Below are positions 19,097 through 28,768 of a DNA stretch of 38,606 bases, in pieces. Source of the DNA: Candidatus Equicola stercoris (GTDB lineage: Bacteria; Bacteroidota; Bacteroidia; Bacteroidales; Bacteroidaceae); contig JAGHTI010000063.1 in assembly GCA_018065415.1 (NCBI GenBank), forward strand, positions 1-38,606, in the 5' to 3' direction. Under the pieces are notes generated by a model. The model was not told the origin of the DNA. It saw only the letters and a list, made by a program, of their open reading frames with translations, and ran no database searches. Numbering within the stretch: the first letter of the stretch is position 1; every line of letters begins with the position of its first letter. Position numbers and translations under genes: made by a program.

Positions 19097-21589
19097 TTAC
19101 ATTACTCCATTATATGAATCCATCATATCCATCTGCTCCTCTCCGTTGTCCTCACGCTGTGGTTTCTTTTGCTTCATGTTACCAAAGTTCCATGTAAGGG
19201 TGAACATGACCATACGACTGCTCCAGCGCATCTCTTGATAACGCTCAAAGCCAGTTCCATGAGACACAAAGGTACGCTTGCGAGAATCCAACAGATCACG
19301 ACAATTGACAGCAAACACCAGTTTCTTGTTGAATAGATTTTTACGGAGTCCAAGACTTATTCCATAGCTTGAACGGACATATCCTTGCGCTGTTGCCTGA
19401 CGGGAATTGAGATTGCCGATTGTCTGTATTGTCAAATCCCATGGCAGTATGAAATTGGCAATCATACGTGCATTCCATGTAAACTTCTCTGTTTCATCTC
19501 CTATGACCGTCTGACCATCTATGTCGTATGAGAACGCATTAAGCTTATAATAATACAAGTTTACAGTTGTCGTGAGGTCAAGCCATTTGCCGAAGCGGTC
19601 TTTGCCTATTATCTCAAGACCTGTACTCTGTGATTTTGCTACGTTGAACCAAGAGGCATACATCATCCCGTCTGTAGAGTTTTGGTAGTTTATCCTTTGC
19701 ATCACGTCGGTAGTAGGACGGTAATAGGCACTTAATGAAAGGGTGTGCATCTGCCAGTTCTTGAGATAGTTGAGTTCAAATGCCCATGTATATTCTGGTG
19801 TCAGTTCTGGATTACCATAGTTGATGATACTTGCATCTCGTTTATTTTTGAAGCTGTTCAGTTGTCCTCCCCACGGACGACGCAGACGACGTGTTACGTT
19901 GAGTTGCAGGTCCTGACTGTTGCTTAGTTCATAACTGAGGAACAATGATGGGAACAATTGGAAATTATCTTTTTTGTAATCATTGTACAGACATTCCTTC
20001 CCCAGCATGTCTTTATAGTAAGATTCCGTAAACACTTTCCAGTATTCGCCACGCAGTCCTGCCTTTACCCCCAGATGTCCAAACTTTGTTGTCAGTGTTC
20101 CATACAAAGCATGTATGTCTTGGTTATAGATGAAGCGGTTGTATGCATCATAGCTTTCTACAGCACCGGCGCCACCCCAATTGTCGGCATCCCATTCTTC
20201 TTGTGGAGTGTTCTCTCGGTTGAAATCGCCGTTATATCCTGCCTCAAGACTCCAGCGGTCGTTGAAACGGTTCATATAGTCCAAACGCGCCTCCCATGAG
20301 TGGGTACGTACACGCTGTGGCGTTGCCATATAATTAAATAAGGTGTTCTGCGACAAATCTTTATATATTGTACTGTCACGATACAGAGCATCGTCATCAT
20401 TATTCCATATATTATAACTGAGGTTTACATCAAGAGAATGTTCCTCTGCAAAACGATGGGTGTAACCACCTTCCACATGCATCATCCTCATGTCGCCGTC
20501 ACCACTGGAATGGCGGAACATGGTGTTATTCTCAACAGGATTATGTCCTTCATCGTAAATTCCATTGTGATATACAGCATCATTTCTATTATCACGTTTA
20601 CCGAAAGAGCCCATACCACTGAAGTAGATGTCGTCTTTTTCGGTTGGATGCCATGTCAGACCTAGTCGTGAGAATATATTTTTCATCGCATGTCTTCCTT
20701 CTAGTGTATAATTCTGGAAGGTATTGTTCAAGGTCATGTCTTGGTTGGAGAAACTACTGTTGGTATTTTGATGACTACGGTAGCCTATGTTTGCATAGGC
20801 ATCTAACACACCACTGCTGTAATTGATGTTACCACCTAAGTTCCAACTTCCGCTGGTATTTACACCGCTACGGACACTTCCATAGTATCCTGCCTTACGG
20901 TCGCGTTTGAGGATGATGTTGATGATGCCGGCACTGCCTTCTGCACTGTACTTTGCTCCCGGATTTGTTATCACCTCAATCTTTTCTATGCTCTCAGCAG
21001 GCATCTGCTGCAATATCTCACCACGGTTTTCAGATGTAAGCCCTGAAGGCTTACCATTTATCCACACCTCAACACTTGTGCTTCCGCGTAGCGACACCTC
21101 GCCTTCTTGGTCCACTTCCACAGAAGGTATGTTTTCAAGCAAGTCACTGGCAGTACCTCCTGCAGCAGTGATAATCTGGTCTGCATTAAAAGTCTTCTTA
21201 TCCACATCGAGCCTTATCGTTGACTGTGCACCTACCACGGTAACCTCCTTCAACACTTGTGCATCTTCGGAAAGAAAGATTGTTCCTAAATCCAGATTTT
21301 TATTCTTTGCAGAAATGGTTATATTTTTTGTGTATGCACCATAACCCACATAATTGGCTGTCAGCGTATAGCTACCATAGGAAATACCAGTAATCTTAAA
21401 GTTTCCTGAAGCATCTGTAATCTTTCCTTTATGATATTTTGTCGAACCTATTTGCGAGATGGTTACATTCACAAACTCCATGTTCTGTTTGGAGGCTTTA
21501 TCCTTGACCTTTCCCTTGACAGTTCCCTGAGCAAATGCAACACACATTACACACAGCAAAAATGTCGCCAGTATTGAATATCTTTTCAT
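19097..21589 (-). CDS. TonB-dependent receptor-like outer membrane beta-barrel protein
   Basis: Signal peptide; GTVKGKVKDKASKQNMEFVNVTISQ regulatory domain; plug LLENIPSVEVDQEGEVSLRGSTSVEVWINGKPSG; long barrel. Confidence 0.88.
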   Translation of the reverse strand: MKRYSILATFLLCVMCVAFAQGTVKGKVKDKASKQNMEFVNVTISQIGSTKYHKGKITDASGNFKITGISYGSYTLTANYVGYGAYTKNITISAKNKNLDLGTIFLSEDAQVLKEVTVVGAQSTIRLDVDKKTFNADQIITAAGGTASDLLENIPSVEVDQEGEVSLRGSTSVEVWINGKPSGLTSENRGEILQQMPAESIEKIEVITNPGAKYSAEGSAGIINIILKRDRKAGYYGSVRSGVNTSGSWNLGGNINYSSGVLDAYANIGYRSHQNTNSSFSNQDMTLNNTFQNYTLEGRHAMKNIFSRLGLTWHPTEKDDIYFSGMGSFGKRDNRNDAVYHNGIYDEGHNPVENNTMFRHSSGDGDMRMMHVEGGYTHRFAEEHSLDVNLSYNIWNNDDDALYRDSTIYKDLSQNTLFNYMATPQRVRTHSWEARLDYMNRFNDRWSLEAGYNGDFNRENTPQEEWDADNWGGAGAVESYDAYNRFIYNQDIHALYGTLTTKFGHLGVKAGLRGEYWKVFTESYYKDMLGKECLYNDYKKDNFQLFPSLFLSYELSNSQDLQLNVTRRLRRPWGGQLNSFKNKRDASIINYGNPELTPEYTWAFELNYLKNWQMHTLSLSAYYRPTTDVMQRINYQNSTDGMMYASWFNVAKSQSTGLEIIGKDRFGKWLDLTTTVNLYYYKLNAFSYDIDGQTVIGDETEKFTWNARMIANFILPWDLTIQTIGNLNSRQATAQGYVRSSYGISLGLRKNLFNKKLVFAVNCRDLLDSRKRTFVSHGTGFERYQEMRWSSRMVMFTLTWNFGNMKQKKPQREDNGEEQMDMMDSYNGVM

Positions 21590-21619
21590 TTTCTGATAAT
21601 AATCCTAATTTAGAGTTTG

Positions 21620-21627
21620 CAAAATTA
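21620..21627 (-). promoter_or_regulatory. Bacteroidales -7 box TAATTTTG upstream of the 19097-21589 gene
   Basis: Plus-strand caaaatta about 30 nt upstream of the start. Confidence 0.5.
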
Positions 21628-21756
21628 TGAAAGTTTAGGAAAATAAAAAATTTTTATCTCTAATGATAATAAAGATATTGTAACATATTACGTTTTTTTT
21701 CGTTACTATAAAATAAATTAACAAATAAATTAGTTGGCATTGTGAGCATTTTCCAT

Positions 21757-21764
21757 TAAATTTG
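21757..21764 (+). promoter_or_regulatory. Bacteroidales -7 box TAAATTTG with upstream TTGG
   Basis: tagttggcattgtgagcattttccattaaatttgc; about 23 nt before the ATG at 21788. Confidence 0.6.
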
Positions 21765-21787
21765 CACCTTAAAATTATTAAGACATA

Positions 21788-23161
21788 ATGGAACAGACAC
21801 TCATTGCCAAAACATTCATGGGACTTGAGCCCGTTTTGGCACAGGAATTAAACGCATTAGGTGCGAAAGACGTAAAAGAGGGACGTCGTATGGTCTCTTT
21901 TACTGGTGACAAGGAGATGATGTATCGTGCAAATTTTTCTCTGCACACAGCCATACGAATTCTGAAACCTATCAAAACATTTAAGGTTACATCTGCTGAT
22001 GAAGTATATGATGAAATAAAAAAGATTGACTGGGGGACTTATCTCATTCAGGACAAGCAGTCTTCTTCATTGGGCTCCTTTGCTGTTGATGCAGTAGTGT
22101 ATGGTGATGAGTTCCGTCATTCCAAATATGTAGCTTACAAGGTCAAGGATGCCATCTGCGACCAGTTTCGTGAGAAATTAGGCAAACGACCGAACATCAG
22201 TGTTGACAATCCTGATTTGCGTATCCATATTCACATTGCGGAAGACGAGGCTACGCTCTGTCTCGATTCCAGCGGAGAGTCTTTGCATAAGAGGGGCTAC
22301 CGTCAGGCACAGGTGGAGGCACCACTGAATGAGGTGTTGGCAGCTGGTATGATAATGCTTACAGGTTGGAAAGGCGACTGCGACTTCATCGACCCAATGT
22401 GCGGTTCTGGTACTATCCTCATTGAGGCTGCGTTGATAGCCTTGAACATGTCGCCGGGATTGTTTAGAAAAGAATATGCTTTCGAGAAATGGCCTGACTT
22501 TGACAGAGACTTGTTTGAAAAGATATACAACGATGACTCGCAGGAACGAGAGTTCAACCATAAGATATACGGCTACGACATAGATATGTCAGCCGTACAA
22601 AAGGCCATCGCCAATGTGAAGTCTGCGGGACTGACGAAGCATATCAGTGTCGAACAGAAAGATTTCAAAGATTTTGAATACAACGGTCAGCAACAGAACC
22701 TTAAACACTGTGTTCTCGTTACAAATCCTCCTTATGGCGAGCGTATCTCAACACCAAACCTTCTCAACACATACAAGATGATAGGAGAACGATTCAAACA
22801 TCAGTTCATGGGCTGTGATGCATGGGTGCTGTCATACCGTGAAGACTGTTTCGGACAGATTGGTCTTCGACCATCAATAAAATTCCCACTTTATAACGGA
22901 AGCCTTGAATGTATGTTCAACAAATACCAGATTTTCGATGGCAAACTGAAAAAATTCCGTCAAGAGGGGGGTAGCATAAAGACAGACGAGGAACGTCATC
23001 AGATGGCAAAGAGAAAGTTCAAAAGCAGGAAAAATCCCGAAAATACAGCAATGGATAATGCTAGCGATGAAATCGGTAAGATACGCCTACAACAATCTCG
23101 CGACAGATGGAAACAGAAACAGTTTATTAAACGACAGTTGGAACAAGACGATGAGATATAA
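21788..23161 (+). CDS. THUMP-domain class I SAM-dependent RNA methyltransferase (RlmL N-terminal-half-like)
   Basis: AKTFMGLEPVLAQELNALGA; LHKRGYR; FIDPMCGSGTILIEAALIALNMSPG; VLVTNPPYGERI. Confidence 0.92.
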   Translation: MEQTLIAKTFMGLEPVLAQELNALGAKDVKEGRRMVSFTGDKEMMYRANFSLHTAIRILKPIKTFKVTSADEVYDEIKKIDWGTYLIQDKQSSSLGSFAVDAVVYGDEFRHSKYVAYKVKDAICDQFREKLGKRPNISVDNPDLRIHIHIAEDEATLCLDSSGESLHKRGYRQAQVEAPLNEVLAAGMIMLTGWKGDCDFIDPMCGSGTILIEAALIALNMSPGLFRKEYAFEKWPDFDRDLFEKIYNDDSQEREFNHKIYGYDIDMSAVQKAIANVKSAGLTKHISVEQKDFKDFEYNGQQQNLKHCVLVTNPPYGERISTPNLLNTYKMIGERFKHQFMGCDAWVLSYREDCFGQIGLRPSIKFPLYNGSLECMFNKYQIFDGKLKKFRQEGGSIKTDEERHQMAKRKFKSRKNPENTAMDNASDEIGKIRLQQSRDRWKQKQFIKRQLEQDDEI

Positions 23162-25097
23162 TTTCACATACAGACATATTGTCATCTTTCTTTGTCTATC
23201 TATTTTCATGACAACAGACATGCGGGCTTCCGACAAGGCATCACAGAAGAAATCATTCTCTCTGGAAGACCTAAACTTCGGTGGTACGAACTATAAGAAC
23301 ATGCGCCCTGCCAATGTCAAGTATCATTGGGAGGGAGATGTCCTGAAAGAAGGTGCCAATACAAAAAAGCACGAAGATACTCGTTTTGAGATACGTAACC
23401 ACAATGCGTTTGTTGACGGCAACCAGATAACGGCAGACGGTTGTCGGGATATCGTATATGGACAGGTGGTATATAGAAATGAGTTTGGAGTGGAACGTGG
23501 TGTGTTCTGGAGCAACAACAGGAAGATGGTGGCTTTCTACCGTCTTGACCAGAGCAAGGTTGCTGATTATCCGCAAGTAGATTACAATGGTCGCATTGCC
23601 ACTCTCGTCCCCGACAAATACCCTATGGCGGGAGAAGCCTCACAGAATGTTACAATAGGCGTATATGATACTCAAACAAAGAAACTTACCTATCTACAAA
23701 CTGGCGATGGCACAGACCGTTATTTTACCAATATATGCTGGGCACCAAATGACAGGAAAATCTATCTCATGGAATTGAACCGTGACCAGACGGATATGAC
23801 TCTCGACGAATATGATGCTGTCTCTGGCAAGAAACTGCAGACACTGTATTCAGAACATGATGATAAATACACCGAACCGGAACACCCTATCACATTCCTG
23901 CCTTGGGATGATAGCATGTTCATTCTCCAAAGTCAGAAAGAGGGATATAACAGTTTGTATCTTTTCAAACTTACCGCCAAAGACTGTCATCTTGTAAAAA
24001 ACCTTAAAAAAGACGATTTTATCGTTACAAATATGTATGGGTTCTGTAAGGAAGACAATACCGTCATCATACGTGCAGCGAAAAGTAACGAGATGACTTA
24101 TGACCTTTATAAGATTAACATCAATACTGCCAAGTGGACAAAACTCACAAAGACCTATGGCTACCATAACGGTACATTGAGCGAAAGTGGGAAATACATC
24201 CTCGACAACTATTCTGCACCAGACATACCGCGCTGCATAGAAGTGATAAACACTGTCACAGGCAAAAGGGAGAGCAAATTCATGGCCAAAGACCCATGGG
24301 ATGATTATGCCCAGCCCATCTTCAAAAATGGAACGATAAAGTCCGCAGACGGAAATACGGATTTATTCTATAGGATGGTACTGCCACCAGACTTCAGTCC
24401 TAAAAAGAAATATCCCACTGTCGTATATGTCTATGGAGGACCGCACGCACGGAGTGTCACAGCATCATGGCATTTCGGCTATCGTGGATGGGAACCATAT
24501 ATGGCACAGAAAGGATTTGTCGTCTTCATACTCGACAACAGAGGAAGTGCCGACAGAGGCAAAGATTTTGAACAGGTCACCTTCCGTCATCTCGGACAGG
24601 AGGAGATGAAAGACCAGATGAAAGGCGTGGAGTTCCTTAAGTCATTGCCTTTCGTTGATGCCGACAGGTTAGGAATACACGGATGGAGTTTCGGTGGATT
24701 CATGACAATCTCACTGATGCTCAATCATCCCGACATCTTCAAGGTTGGCGTTGCAGGAGGTCCTGTCATCGACTGGAAATACTATGAGGTGATGTACGGT
24801 GAAAGATACATGGACACCCCACAGAAGAACCCGGACGGATACAAACAGACCTCGTTGCTTGACAATAAATCATCAAACCTCAACGGAAAACTGCTCATCA
24901 TCATCGGTGCCAACGACAACACAGTACTTCCGCAACATTCATATTTGTTCCTCAAAGAAGCTATCGACAACAACAAATCCATCGATTTCTTCGCATATCC
25001 AGAAGAAGAACACAACATGAAAGGCCACCGTTCTGTTCATCTACACGAAAAGATAACCAACTATTTCACAGACCACCTCAATATCGATGATAATTGA
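23151..25097 (+). CDS. S9 family peptidase (dipeptidyl peptidase IV-like), secreted
   Basis: Start MRYNFTYRHIVIFLCLSIF (signal peptide) at 23151, overlapping the upstream stop by 11 nt; YVYGGPHARSV, GIHGWSFGGFMT, GANDNTVLPQHS, YPEEEHNM. Confidence 0.92.
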   Translation: MRYNFTYRHIVIFLCLSIFMTTDMRASDKASQKKSFSLEDLNFGGTNYKNMRPANVKYHWEGDVLKEGANTKKHEDTRFEIRNHNAFVDGNQITADGCRDIVYGQVVYRNEFGVERGVFWSNNRKMVAFYRLDQSKVADYPQVDYNGRIATLVPDKYPMAGEASQNVTIGVYDTQTKKLTYLQTGDGTDRYFTNICWAPNDRKIYLMELNRDQTDMTLDEYDAVSGKKLQTLYSEHDDKYTEPEHPITFLPWDDSMFILQSQKEGYNSLYLFKLTAKDCHLVKNLKKDDFIVTNMYGFCKEDNTVIIRAAKSNEMTYDLYKININTAKWTKLTKTYGYHNGTLSESGKYILDNYSAPDIPRCIEVINTVTGKRESKFMAKDPWDDYAQPIFKNGTIKSADGNTDLFYRMVLPPDFSPKKKYPTVVYVYGGPHARSVTASWHFGYRGWEPYMAQKGFVVFILDNRGSADRGKDFEQVTFRHLGQEEMKDQMKGVEFLKSLPFVDADRLGIHGWSFGGFMTISLMLNHPDIFKVGVAGGPVIDWKYYEVMYGERYMDTPQKNPDGYKQTSLLDNKSSNLNGKLLIIIGANDNTVLPQHSYLFLKEAIDNNKSIDFFAYPEEEHNMKGHRSVHLHEKITNYFTDHLNIDDN

Positions 25098-25145
25098 TAA
25101 TGATTTCCATCCCCCGCAGAGTTCCCTAAATCCCTAAACATCATC

Positions 25146-25589
25146 ATGCTACAACTACTAATAGACTTTGGCTACTGGGGGATGCTTGTTGCAGCCTTCC
25201 TTGCAGGCAGTTTCATTCCATATTCATCTGAAGCTGTCATGGTAGCACTACAGGCAGCAGGCCTCAATCCCATACAGCTTGTTGTTTACGGAAGTATTGG
25301 TAACATCCTTGGGAGCGTCTTCAACTACTATGTCGGACGGTTTGCCGGAGCACAGTGGGCAGTAAGATATCTTCATGTCAAACAGAAAAGTCTTGACAAA
25401 GCCACCGCTCACGTACGTGGTCATGGAGCATGGGTGGGATTCTTCGCATTTATACCCATCCTTGGCAGTGCTATCAGCATAGCCCTCGGCATGATGCGTG
25501 CCAACCCATGGATATCATTCATAAGTTTTTCCATAGGAAAGATCATCCGTTATATCTTCCTCGTCATTACAATATCTATCTTTATATAG
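25146..25589 (+). CDS. DedA/YqaA-like (SNARE-associated) membrane protein
   Basis: GYWGMLVAAFLAGSFIPYSSEAVMVALQAAGLNP...GSIGNILGSVFNYYVGRFAG. Confidence 0.82.
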   Translation: MLQLLIDFGYWGMLVAAFLAGSFIPYSSEAVMVALQAAGLNPIQLVVYGSIGNILGSVFNYYVGRFAGAQWAVRYLHVKQKSLDKATAHVRGHGAWVGFFAFIPILGSAISIALGMMRANPWISFISFSIGKIIRYIFLVITISIFI

Positions 25590-25636
25590 TTTCGTAAAGA
25601 ATAAAAGGGTCAACCACCTCTTACAACACATACCAT

Positions 25637-26010
25637 CACTCAAAATGCTACCATAATTGCAGATACGAACCACCAGTGTTGTTGATAATACCAACCAGTT
25701 TTGTTAACAAAGGTAACGAGTTTTGATAAAGAAATCCACCTGACTTGCTAATACGAAAACTCATAGTTGCAAATCTAACTGCCGCAAATTGTAAATCAGG
25801 CTGCACTTTGTTGACAATGCTATCTACGCAAGTGCACAAGTTCGTTACATCTTCTGCCCACAAAATTCGATTCTTACTTCCACAGATGATAAATGTGCCC
25901 ATCACAGAGATTGATGCTGCCCGACAGGTCTGATAGGTATTATTAACACGTCTAGTGTGGGTTACCAGCGCATTTGATGTGGGTTACCGACAAGTCTTGT
26001 CGTCAACAAA
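25637..26010. repeat. Degenerate tandem array, exact 22-nt period, about 17 in-phase units (array 1)
   Basis: 25659 gcagatacgaaccaccagtgtt, 25681 gttgataataccaaccagtttt, 25703 gttaacaaaggtaacgagtttt, 25747 gctaatacgaaaactcatagtt; 25879 tccacagatgataaatgtgccc, 25901 atcacagagattgatgctgccc; 25945 aacacgtctagtgtgggttacc, 25967 agcgcatttgatgtgggttacc. Confidence 0.72.
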
Positions 26011-26102
26011 GCGCAATGTGGTGTTTTACAAAAAATTGTAGTTTTATCGTTAGTCGTAGATGATGATGATTGAGGTTTTTTTGCTGTTTTGTAAAAAATC
26101 TA

Positions 26103-26110
26103 TATCTTTG
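26103..26110 (+). promoter_or_regulatory. efp promoter: -7 TATCTTTG with -33 TTTG at 26080-26083
   Basis: tttttttgctgttttgtaaaaaatctatatctttgcag; 19-nt spacing. Confidence 0.75.
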
Positions 26111-26139
26111 CAGTAGTTAAATTCTAATATCAAATAATT

Positions 26140-26706
26140 ATGATTAATTCACAAGAGATTAAGAAAGGTACTTGTATCCGTTTGGATAACCAAATTTTTG
26201 TATGTATTGACTTCCTGCATGTGAAGCCGGGTAAGGGTAATACTATCATGCGTACTACATTGAAGAATGTGACAACAGGTAGAGTGCTGGAACGTACTTT
26301 CCAGGTTGGTTTCAAACTTGAGGATGTCCGTATTGAACGCCGTCCTTATCAGTTCCTTTACATGGATGGTGCTGACTACATCTTCATGAATCAGGAGACT
26401 TACGAACAGGCTCCTATCATCAAAGACCTTATCACTGGTGTTGACTATATGAAGGAGGGTGACGTAGTTGAGGTTGTCACTGACACTACGGATGGCACTG
26501 TGCTGTTTGCTGAAATGCCAGTGAAGACTGTTCTCCGCATCACTCACAGTGAGCCGGGCATCAAGGGTGACACTGCTACCAATGCTACTAAGCCTGCTAC
26601 CCTTGAGACAGGTGTCGAGATTCGTGTTCCTCTGTTCATCAATGAGGGCGAACTGGTGCAGGTAGATACTCGTGATGGTTCTTATCTCCAGAGGGTAAAG
26701 GAATAA
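26140..26706 (+). CDS. efp: Elongation factor P
   Basis: INSQEIKKGTCIRLDNQIFVCIDFLHVKPGKGNTIMRTTLKNVTTGRVLERTF; three-domain 188-aa EF-P. Confidence 0.97.
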   Translation: MINSQEIKKGTCIRLDNQIFVCIDFLHVKPGKGNTIMRTTLKNVTTGRVLERTFQVGFKLEDVRIERRPYQFLYMDGADYIFMNQETYEQAPIIKDLITGVDYMKEGDVVEVVTDTTDGTVLFAEMPVKTVLRITHSEPGIKGDTATNATKPATLETGVEIRVPLFINEGELVQVDTRDGSYLQRVKE

Positions 26707-26709
26707 CTT

Positions 26710-27747
26710 TTGCGAATTTCTTTTATCATACCTGTTTACAACCGTCCTGACGAGGTTCGGGAACTGTTGGAAAGTCTTTGTCTGCAGACGGATAAAGACT
26801 TTGACGTTTTTGTGGTTGAAGATGGTTCTTCGGTGAGGTGTGAGACGGTTTGCAACGAGTTTTCTGACAGGCTGGACATCCACTATTTCTTCAAAGAAAA
26901 TTCTGGTCCGGGACAGAGTCGCAACTATGGTGCGGAACGTGCTGGGGGTGACCTTTTGATTGTTCTTGATTCGGATGTGGTGATGCCACAGGGATATGTG
27001 GAAAACGTGAAACGTGAAGTTGAACGTGAAGATACGGATGCCTTTGGCGGTCCTGACAGGGCTCACGACTCTTTCAGTGATTTGCAGAAGGCTATAAACT
27101 ATTCCATGACGAGTTTTCTTACTACTGGTGGCATCCGTGGTGGAAAGAAGAAGTTGGATAAGTTCTACCCTCGTTCTTTCAACATGGGGATAAAGAAGGA
27201 GGTATATCATGCGTTGGGTGGTTTCTCCAAGATGCGTTTTGGTGAAGACATTGATTTCAGCATACGTATCTTCAAGGCTGGCTATCGCTGTAGGCTGTTT
27301 CCTGAGGCATGGGTGTGGCACAAACGCAGAACGGACATGAAGAAGTTTTTCCGTCAGGTGTTCAACAGTGGTATCGCTCGCATAAACCTTTATAAGAAAT
27401 ATCCCGACTCTCTCAAATTGGTACATCTTCTGCCTATGGTCTTCACGGTGGGCGTTGTGGCTTTGGTGCTTACCTCTGCTGTGGGAAGGGTGTTGATGGC
27501 ATACGCTGGCGGTATGTGCTGGTATCCTCTGGCTGCACTGCCGTGGGTGCCGATATTGCTGTATGCTGTTGCCGTATTCCTTGACTCCACGATACGTAAT
27601 CGTAGTGTGACGATTGGGGTATATTCTATTGGTGCTTCTTTTGTGCAGCTCATGGGCTATGGGTTCGGGTTCATCTCGGCTTGGTGGAGACGTTGTGTGC
27701 GTAAGGATGCGGAGTTCTCTGCTTTTGACAAGACATTTTATAATTGA
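26710..27747 (+). CDS. Glycosyltransferase family 2, TTG start
   Basis: RISFIIPVYNRPDEVRELLESLCLQTDKDFDVFVVEDGS; VLDSDVVMP; C-terminal TM segments; no ATG upstream of the conserved fold start. Confidence 0.92.
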   Translation: MRISFIIPVYNRPDEVRELLESLCLQTDKDFDVFVVEDGSSVRCETVCNEFSDRLDIHYFFKENSGPGQSRNYGAERAGGDLLIVLDSDVVMPQGYVENVKREVEREDTDAFGGPDRAHDSFSDLQKAINYSMTSFLTTGGIRGGKKKLDKFYPRSFNMGIKKEVYHALGGFSKMRFGEDIDFSIRIFKAGYRCRLFPEAWVWHKRRTDMKKFFRQVFNSGIARINLYKKYPDSLKLVHLLPMVFTVGVVALVLTSAVGRVLMAYAGGMCWYPLAALPWVPILLYAVAVFLDSTIRNRSVTIGVYSIGASFVQLMGYGFGFISAWWRRCVRKDAEFSAFDKTFYN

Positions 27748-27750
27748 TGT

Positions 27751-28434
27751 ATGAAGGTGTCTATCAACAAATGGGCTGAAGAGGACAGACCGAGAGAGAA
27801 ACTGGAGTTGAAGGGTGCGGAGGCACTTTCTGATGCTGAGTTGCTGGCTATCCTCATCGGCAGTGGTACTCCTTCGATGAATGCTGTTGACCTCACGCGC
27901 GATATTCTCAACAGTTGCGGTGACAACCTCAACACGTTGGGCAAGATGAGCATCAAGGAGTTGATGCTGTTCAATGGTATCGGCAAGGCAAAGGCTATCA
28001 CCATCCTTGCTGCCTGCGAACTGGGAAAGCGTAGGCAGGTGTCACAGGCGGAGGAACGCAGGGATATGAGCAATGCTGAACGTGTCTATGACCTTATGCA
28101 TCCTTTGATGCAAGACCTGAACAAGGAGGAGGCATGGGCTCTGTATCTCGACCGCAAATGCAGACTTGTAAAGAAGGTGCGTATCTCTACTGGCGGCATC
28201 AGTGGTACCATGATGGACATACGTGTCATGATAAAGGAAGCGATAATGTGCAATAGCACTGTCATGATTGCTGTTCACAACCATCCGAGCAACAACATGC
28301 AACCAAGTATCGAGGACGATAGGGTGACAGCACGCATCAAGAAGGCTTGCGAGACAATGGATATCAATTTCCTCGACCATGTCATCATCTGTGATGGTGG
28401 GTATTACAGTTATAATGATAGCGGAAAACTTTAG
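27751..28434 (+). CDS. radC: RadC/JAB-domain DNA repair-like protein
   Basis: EDRPREKLELKGAEALSDAELLAILIGSGT; HhH FNGIGKAKAITILAACELGKR; JAMM AVHNHPSNNMQPSIEDD. Confidence 0.95.
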   Translation: MKVSINKWAEEDRPREKLELKGAEALSDAELLAILIGSGTPSMNAVDLTRDILNSCGDNLNTLGKMSIKELMLFNGIGKAKAITILAACELGKRRQVSQAEERRDMSNAERVYDLMHPLMQDLNKEEAWALYLDRKCRLVKKVRISTGGISGTMMDIRVMIKEAIMCNSTVMIAVHNHPSNNMQPSIEDDRVTARIKKACETMDINFLDHVIICDGGYYSYNDSGKL

Positions 28435-28441
28435 ATGAGTT

Positions 28442-28762
28442 ATGACTTTTGAAGAAAAACAAGATATAGAGGGGCGTATTGTTGATGTTTTGAAAACGGT
28501 GTATGACCCAGAGATACCTGTAGATATTTATAATCTCGGACTTATCTACAAGGTGGATGTCAAGGACGACATGACGGTAGATATTGACATGACGTTTACT
28601 GCTCCTACCTGTCCTGCTGCTGAGTTCATCGTTGAGGATGTTAGGCAGAAGGTGAGTGCTCTGGAGGGTATCGTCAGCACAACGGTAAACCTTGTCTTTG
28701 AACCTGAATGGACCAAAGACATGATGAGCGAAGAGGCACGACTGGATCTCGGAATGGATTGA
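28442..28762 (+). CDS. DUF59/MIP18 family metal-sulfur cluster assembly factor
   Basis: IVDVLKTVYDPEIPVDIYNLGLIYKVDV...MTFTAPTCPAAEFI. Confidence 0.92.
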   Translation: MTFEEKQDIEGRIVDVLKTVYDPEIPVDIYNLGLIYKVDVKDDMTVDIDMTFTAPTCPAAEFIVEDVRQKVSALEGIVSTTVNLVFEPEWTKDMMSEEARLDLGMD

Positions 28763-28768
28763 CGTAGA

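Noticed and set aside
25637-25944. Possible decayed protein-coding repeat in the dedA-efp gap
   Set aside because: The period of 22 is not divisible by 3, and only short ORFs without motifs occur there (25648-25905 minus, 25745-25933 plus).
25637-26010. Possible CRISPR array
   Set aside because: No constant repeat alternating with unique spacers; units are 22 nt with drift throughout, and no cas genes are present in the window.
26149-27426. 425-aa minus-strand ORF opposite efp and the GT2 gene
   Set aside because: Shadow ORF antisense to two confidently identified genes; the translation has no recognisable domain and low-complexity, Thr/His/Arg-rich composition.
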